Below are positions 6,843-9,975 of a stretch of 9,975 bases of DNA, one piece after another (the first letter of the stretch is position 1; each line of letters begins with the position of its first letter). The notes beneath the pieces were generated by a model. It ran no database searches, was not told the origin of the DNA, and saw nothing but the letters and a program-made list of their open reading frames with translations. The DNA is from an uncultured Lachnospiraceae bacterium (GTDB lineage: Bacteria; Bacillota; Clostridia; Lachnospirales; Lachnospiraceae). The DNA is taken from contig CAJUDQ010000063.1 in assembly GCA_910585215.1 (NCBI GenBank), positions 1-9,975 of the forward strand, given 5' to 3'. The translations under genes and the position numbers were made by a program.

Positions 6843-6848
6843 AGGAGG
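6843..6848 (+). promoter_or_regulatory. Ribosome-binding site supporting a TTG start for the CpaB-like gene
   Basis: AGGAGG lies 12 bases before the TTG at 6861, a long but workable spacing. A second weak purine run (AGGA at 6854-6857) is nearer. An ATG at 6771 in the same frame is inside the preceding gene and has no such site. Confidence 0.55.
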
Positions 6849-6860
6849 CAGACAGGAAAT

Positions 6861-7496
6861 TTGAAAAAAGTAAAAGGAATTGTGATTGTAATTGTAATCG
6901 CTGCCGCAATTTTTGGGATTTTGGTTGCAATAGAAAGTAATGCAGTCAGTAAATACGAGAGAGTGGAGATGGCGGTGGCAGTGAAAGAAGTTCCAAAAGG
7001 GACAAAACTTACAGAAGAAAATGTAGGGGAATATTTTGAAATGAGAAAGTGCGACGCATCCCTGAATACGCAGTATAACATCAAAGAACTTGGCGAGCTG
7101 GAAGGAAAATATCTAAACAGGCAGATTTATGGCGATACGATTATACATACATATGATTTGTCTGATTCGGATTTTAAAAATGAGGCGATTAAAGAGAAAG
7201 TACTGGTTTCCTTTGGAGTTGGTTCTCTGGCGGATTCGCTTTCCGGCACGCTGCGGATGGGAGATGTGGTGAATATCTATGTAGTCCATGCGCAGACTGG
7301 GGAAATTTCTTCTTTAACAGGGTATCCGGTAATTATTGAGGAGGCGTTTGATTCTTCCGGAATTTTAATTGGAGCAGGGGATAAGACAAGTATTGCGACG
7401 AATTTTAATATCAGTATTGATAAACAAGATGAATCTGCTTTTTATGAAATGATGGCGACTGGGAATGTAAAAGTTGTAAAGGTGGATGAATATTGA
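6861..7496 (+). CDS. cpaB: CpaB/RcpC-like SAF-domain pilus assembly protein
   Basis: A 211-residue protein if started at TTG 6861. The N-terminus is MKKVKG followed by a single membrane helix (about 7-24). A SAF domain follows at about residues 35-98: the strand MAVAVKEVPKGTKLTEENV shows the typical 'V-x-Pro-x-G-x-x-L-T' pattern of SAF domains. Further on, LRMGDVVNIYVVHAQTG (about 131-147) matches the 'L-x-x-GDxVxV' stretch of the CpaB/RcpC domain. CpaB-like proteins take part in Tad pilus assembly in the cell envelope, near the pilus exit. In a Gram-positive cell with no secretin, the job is probably exposure on the outer face of the membrane. It is the last gene of the cluster; the stop is followed at once by a strong terminator. 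The TTG start is inferred; the real start could differ by a few codons. Confidence 0.75.
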   Translation: MKKVKGIVIVIVIAAAIFGILVAIESNAVSKYERVEMAVAVKEVPKGTKLTEENVGEYFEMRKCDASLNTQYNIKELGELEGKYLNRQIYGDTIIHTYDLSDSDFKNEAIKEKVLVSFGVGSLADSLSGTLRMGDVVNIYVVHAQTGEISSLTGYPVIIEEAFDSSGILIGAGDKTSIATNFNISIDKQDESAFYEMMATGNVKVVKVDEY

Positions 7497-7534
7497 AAAA
7501 ATGGCCTTGCACATTTATGTGCAGGGTCATTTTT
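7497..7534 (+). terminator. Strong intrinsic terminator ending the conjugation/pilus cluster
   Basis: A 17-base-pair stem with G:T pairs only at two positions (7504/7527 and 7507/7524) and a TTTA loop at 7514-7517. The left arm starts with an A-run at 7497-7501 and the right arm ends in five T residues (7530-7534). It starts one base after the stop of the CpaB-like gene. Because the A-run becomes a T-run on the other strand, it could end transcription in both directions. Confidence 0.9.
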
Positions 7535-7670
7535 GGAAATAAGGTTGATTTATTTACCTTTATATATAGAAGTAATGAAAAACAAAGTCGCATAATACAC
7601 AAAGCAGAAAAATAAGGATACAAAAAAATCAACAAAGTATGGTGTGGCCATATTTCTTTTATTGATTATA

Positions 7671-7679
7671 TGATATAAA
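7671..7679 (+). promoter_or_regulatory. Candidate extended -10 promoter of the metallophosphoesterase-STAND gene
   Basis: TGATATAAA matches the extended -10 form TGnTATAAT with one base off (TATAAA). It lies in a very AT-rich spacer after the terminator; hand count gives 41 G/C in the 180 bases 7561-7740, about 23%. No good TTGACA box is visible 16-18 bases upstream, so the extended -10 would have to carry recognition. A start near 7686 would give a leader of about 55 bases. Some promoter is required here because the terminator isolates the downstream gene; this exact site is a guess. Confidence 0.35.
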
Positions 7680-7728
7680 ATTATTTAAATATAAAAGTAA
7701 ATCAATAGAATAAAACTTTAGAGAATAT

Positions 7729-7733
7729 GGAGG
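7729..7733 (+). promoter_or_regulatory. Ribosome-binding site of the metallophosphoesterase-STAND gene
   Basis: GGAGG lies 8 bases before the ATG at 7742. It supports this start, from which the metallophosphoesterase signature begins within eight residues. Confidence 0.8.
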
Positions 7734-7741
7734 TTTTGCTT

Positions 7742-9975
7742 ATGAAGTGGCTGCATTTATCAGATATTCATTACAATCCTTATAGAGATGGGAGAAGTAC
7801 AGAACAGTTAAGAGAAAAATTATTAAAATATTTAAAGGAAGAAGGGATTCAGGCAGACCATTTGTTTTTCACTGGTGATTACCGTTATGCGGCAGATAAA
7901 GAAAAGAATAAGGAAGAAAAACTGATACAAGAGGTAGTGGGATTTATTCTTGATATAGCCAGAGCTGCAAGTATTCCGTTTGACAATATTCATCTGATAC
8001 CAGGAAATCATGATTTAACAAGGTCAGAAGAAACAGGAAAACTTAATAAAATTAAAAAGAATTATGACGTGAATAATGGGAGATTTTCAGAGGAAGATTT
8101 GATGTTCTTAACAGAACGGTTTGACTTTTTTAGAAAGTTGAATCAGGAATTTATCAATCAGGGAATCCATGTATTACCATTTGCAGATACGTTAATTCCG
8201 TTACATACTTATCATTGTTATCCTGATTTTAGTTTGCTGTATTTGAATACAAGTATTGTCTGTAATTCCAAAGAAGAACGTGGAACATTAGTGATAGGCA
8301 ATTATGACTTATATCAAATATTGAAAAAAGTTGAAACGGAGAATCCAGAGAAGCCAATTCTTATATTGGCTCATCATGGAATAGATAATTTTCGTGATGA
8401 TGAAAAAAAGGTGATAGAAAATTTTTTAGAAGAATATCCTGTTAAACTGTATCTTTGCGGCGATGCACATGAATCGTGGAAGAGACAGGTAAATAATTGT
8501 ATGGAAATAACGATGGGGTGTCTTACACAGGGGAATGATATACGAACAGTCTTTTCAGTTGGGGAACTGAATGGAGAAAAATATTCCATAGAGGCCCATG
8601 AGTGGGATGCAAGAGAACATGAGTGGGGAGAATATTCTCAGTTTAATAGAAGATTAAGAAAATGGCAGTTAAGAACTCCTTCTTCAAAGTTTCCCTTGGC
8701 AGGGGTGATAACGAAGGAACATCCGGTATCACCCTCTGCACATTTTTTAGGAAGAAAGACAGAACTTTATGATATTGAACAGGCGATGACCAGGAAATCA
8801 AGAATCGTTTTATTGTATGGAATTGGGGGAATTGGAAAAACAGAATTGTGCCGGCAGTTGGTAGAAAATTATACTGTGTTTACAGGTACAAATATAGTGA
8901 AAAACATAGGATGGATTACTTATCAGGATACTCTGAAGAATTCAGTTTATGAGCAGTTTTCTGAGATTCAGGCAGATGATATAGAAACTTACTGGACAAG
9001 AACCAGACAATATATCAACAGTCAGGGTGCAGATTTATTATTGATTGTAGATAATGCAAATGAAATTACTGAGCAGGAGATTTCTATATTATCTGGATTA
9101 GGCTGTAAAGTGATTCTTACTTCCAGAGGAAAAAGAGACAGGGTGGAAAATATAGAAGTAGAGCAGATGTCAAAGGAAGATTGTTGTAAACTTTACAGGT
9201 TTCATAGTAAAAATGAGACAGATTCAGAAGAGGATATTCATAAAATCATTAATCTTGCAGCAAGACATACGTTATCAGTTGAACTTTTGGCAAAAACACA
9301 ATACAATGCTGCAATTTCTGCAAAAGAAATGCTTGAGTCTTTACAGAAAACAGGTTTTAATCTTTCAGAAATTTTAGAAGAAATTACTTATATTCATAAT
9401 CCGGAGAAGAAGAAAAATGAGATATGGGAAAAGCGTTTTATAGAACATATGGCTAAAATTTTTGACATTTCAGAATTAAGAGAAATTCCAGAAGAACTTA
9501 GAATATTACAATTATTTTCATTATTGGCGCCAAGTACAGCAGTTCCTGTGAAAACAATAAAAAAATGGTTTGAATTGAACCATCTGAATGATATAAATTC
9601 CATTATACGAAAAGGCTGGCTGGCTCGTTCTGATTATCAGGGAGTTTGTTCTGTTATTATGCATCCGGTGGTATCATCTGTAGTACGTTATGTTGCAATG
9701 CCTGATAATGATTTAGCTGAAGTATTGATTGGACAGATAGCAGGTGATTTAGATATAGGAGAAAGAGAAATATTTGTTGAGAAGTTAGATAAAATTCCAC
9801 ATGCTGAAGCGATTGTAAAGTATATTGATATTGAAAGTGAAAATTATGGTAGATTACTTCATAATACTGCAAACATATATAGTGCTCAGGGAGAGTATGG
9901 AAAAGCCCTGGAATGGTGTGACAGGGCATTAAAAATAAGCGAGAAAGTATTGGGGAAAGAGCACCCAGATACAGC
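7742..9975 (+). CDS. Metallophosphoesterase - NB-ARC (STAND NTPase) - TPR protein, runs off the window
   Basis: The first 744 residues of an open frame that continues past the window. Residues 1-260 are a calcineurin-like metallophosphoesterase: DIH at 8-10, GD at 45-46, GNHD at 88-91, HH at 211-212 and GDAH at 240-243 (a GHxH variant). A linker leads to FLGRKTEL (335-342), the usual entry to NB-ARC. Then follow Walker A GIGGIGKT (360-367), Walker B LLLIVDNAN (Asp437), the sensor-like VILTSR (457-462), a diverged GLPLA-like region (about 508-516) and a winged-helix-like region with MHPVV at 640-644, in the MHD place. From about 704, AQGEYGKALEW and KVLGKEHPDT are typical TPR sequence of the kinesin-light-chain kind. 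The plan is effector-switch-sensor, as in bacterial NLR-like defence proteins. The phosphoesterase would act on a nucleotide, nucleic acid or phosphoprotein after the STAND part senses a trigger; substrate and trigger are unknown. It has its own promoter region and looks more AT-rich than the cluster before it, fitting acquired cargo. Confidence 0.9.
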   Translation, partial: MKWLHLSDIHYNPYRDGRSTEQLREKLLKYLKEEGIQADHLFFTGDYRYAADKEKNKEEKLIQEVVGFILDIARAASIPFDNIHLIPGNHDLTRSEETGKLNKIKKNYDVNNGRFSEEDLMFLTERFDFFRKLNQEFINQGIHVLPFADTLIPLHTYHCYPDFSLLYLNTSIVCNSKEERGTLVIGNYDLYQILKKVETENPEKPILILAHHGIDNFRDDEKKVIENFLEEYPVKLYLCGDAHESWKRQVNNCMEITMGCLTQGNDIRTVFSVGELNGEKYSIEAHEWDAREHEWGEYSQFNRRLRKWQLRTPSSKFPLAGVITKEHPVSPSAHFLGRKTELYDIEQAMTRKSRIVLLYGIGGIGKTELCRQLVENYTVFTGTNIVKNIGWITYQDTLKNSVYEQFSEIQADDIETYWTRTRQYINSQGADLLLIVDNANEITEQEISILSGLGCKVILTSRGKRDRVENIEVEQMSKEDCCKLYRFHSKNETDSEEDIHKIINLAARHTLSVELLAKTQYNAAISAKEMLESLQKTGFNLSEILEEITYIHNPEKKKNEIWEKRFIEHMAKIFDISELREIPEELRILQLFSLLAPSTAVPVKTIKKWFELNHLNDINSIIRKGWLARSDYQGVCSVIMHPVVSSVVRYVAMPDNDLAEVLIGQIAGDLDIGEREIFVEKLDKIPHAEAIVKYIDIESENYGRLLHNTANIYSAQGEYGKALEWCDRALKISEKVLGKEHPDT

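Noticed and set aside
6771..6860. 30-residue N-terminal extension of the CpaB-like protein from ATG 6771
   Set aside because: It would overlap the previous gene by 59 bases, has no ribosome-binding site and would put a polar stretch before the membrane helix; TTG 6861 fits better.
7411..7635. Minus-strand open frame spanning the terminator
   Set aside because: It crosses the end of the CpaB-like gene and the hairpin, and has no recognisable content or ribosome-binding site.
7545..7705. Inverted 8-base repeat TTGATTTA / TAAATCAA flanking the AT-rich spacer
   Set aside because: Short, AT-only in effect, and expected by chance in such AT-rich sequence; no recombinase or target duplication supports attachment sites.
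8374..9929. Minus-strand open frames inside the metallophosphoesterase-STAND gene (8374-8589, 9394-9603, 9657-9929)
   Set aside because: They are opposite a continuous, motif-rich plus-strand frame and show no features of their own.

Overview
The window looks like part of an integrative/conjugative element (ICE) from a Gram-positive, low-G+C Firmicute, most likely a gut Clostridium/Lachnospiraceae relative. Supporting signs are strong AGGAGG ribosome-binding sites before nearly every gene, GTG/TTG starts, AT-rich DNA, and ICE families typical of these bacteria (Maff2, TrbL/VirB6-like, SSB-like, PrgI). The first 43 bases are not biological: they match the P7 side of an Illumina TruSeq library adapter, including an 8-base index. 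Real sequence therefore starts at base 44, at the end of an assembled contig.

From 125 to 7496 there is one tightly packed plus-strand gene cluster. Its first four genes (125-2218) are conjugation genes in a VirB2-like / VirB6-like / SSB / VirB3-like order: Maff2 protein, TrbL-like membrane protein, SSB-like protein and PrgI-like protein. The next seven (2240-7496) are Tad/Flp-pilus type: the secretion ATPase TadA/CpaF, platform proteins TadB and TadC, a Flp1-like pilin candidate, two pseudopilin-like proteins and a CpaB-like SAF-domain protein. The VirB4 ATPase normally expected after PrgI is not there. A long hairpin terminator (7497-7534) closes the cluster.

After an AT-rich 207-base spacer with a possible extended -10 promoter, a separate gene starts at 7742 and runs off the window. 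It encodes a calcineurin-like metallophosphoesterase, an NB-ARC (STAND) NTPase, a winged-helix-like region and the start of TPR repeats. This is the effector-switch-sensor plan of bacterial NLR-like conflict/defence proteins, and it is the best candidate here for a little-described system. Its position just beyond the transfer genes fits cargo of a mobile element.

Taken together, the transfer/pilus cluster probably builds a cell-surface secretion or attachment machine, perhaps a T4SS-Tad hybrid. The last gene is probably an independently expressed defence or signalling protein. No tRNA, rRNA, CRISPR array, transposase or integrase is visible.
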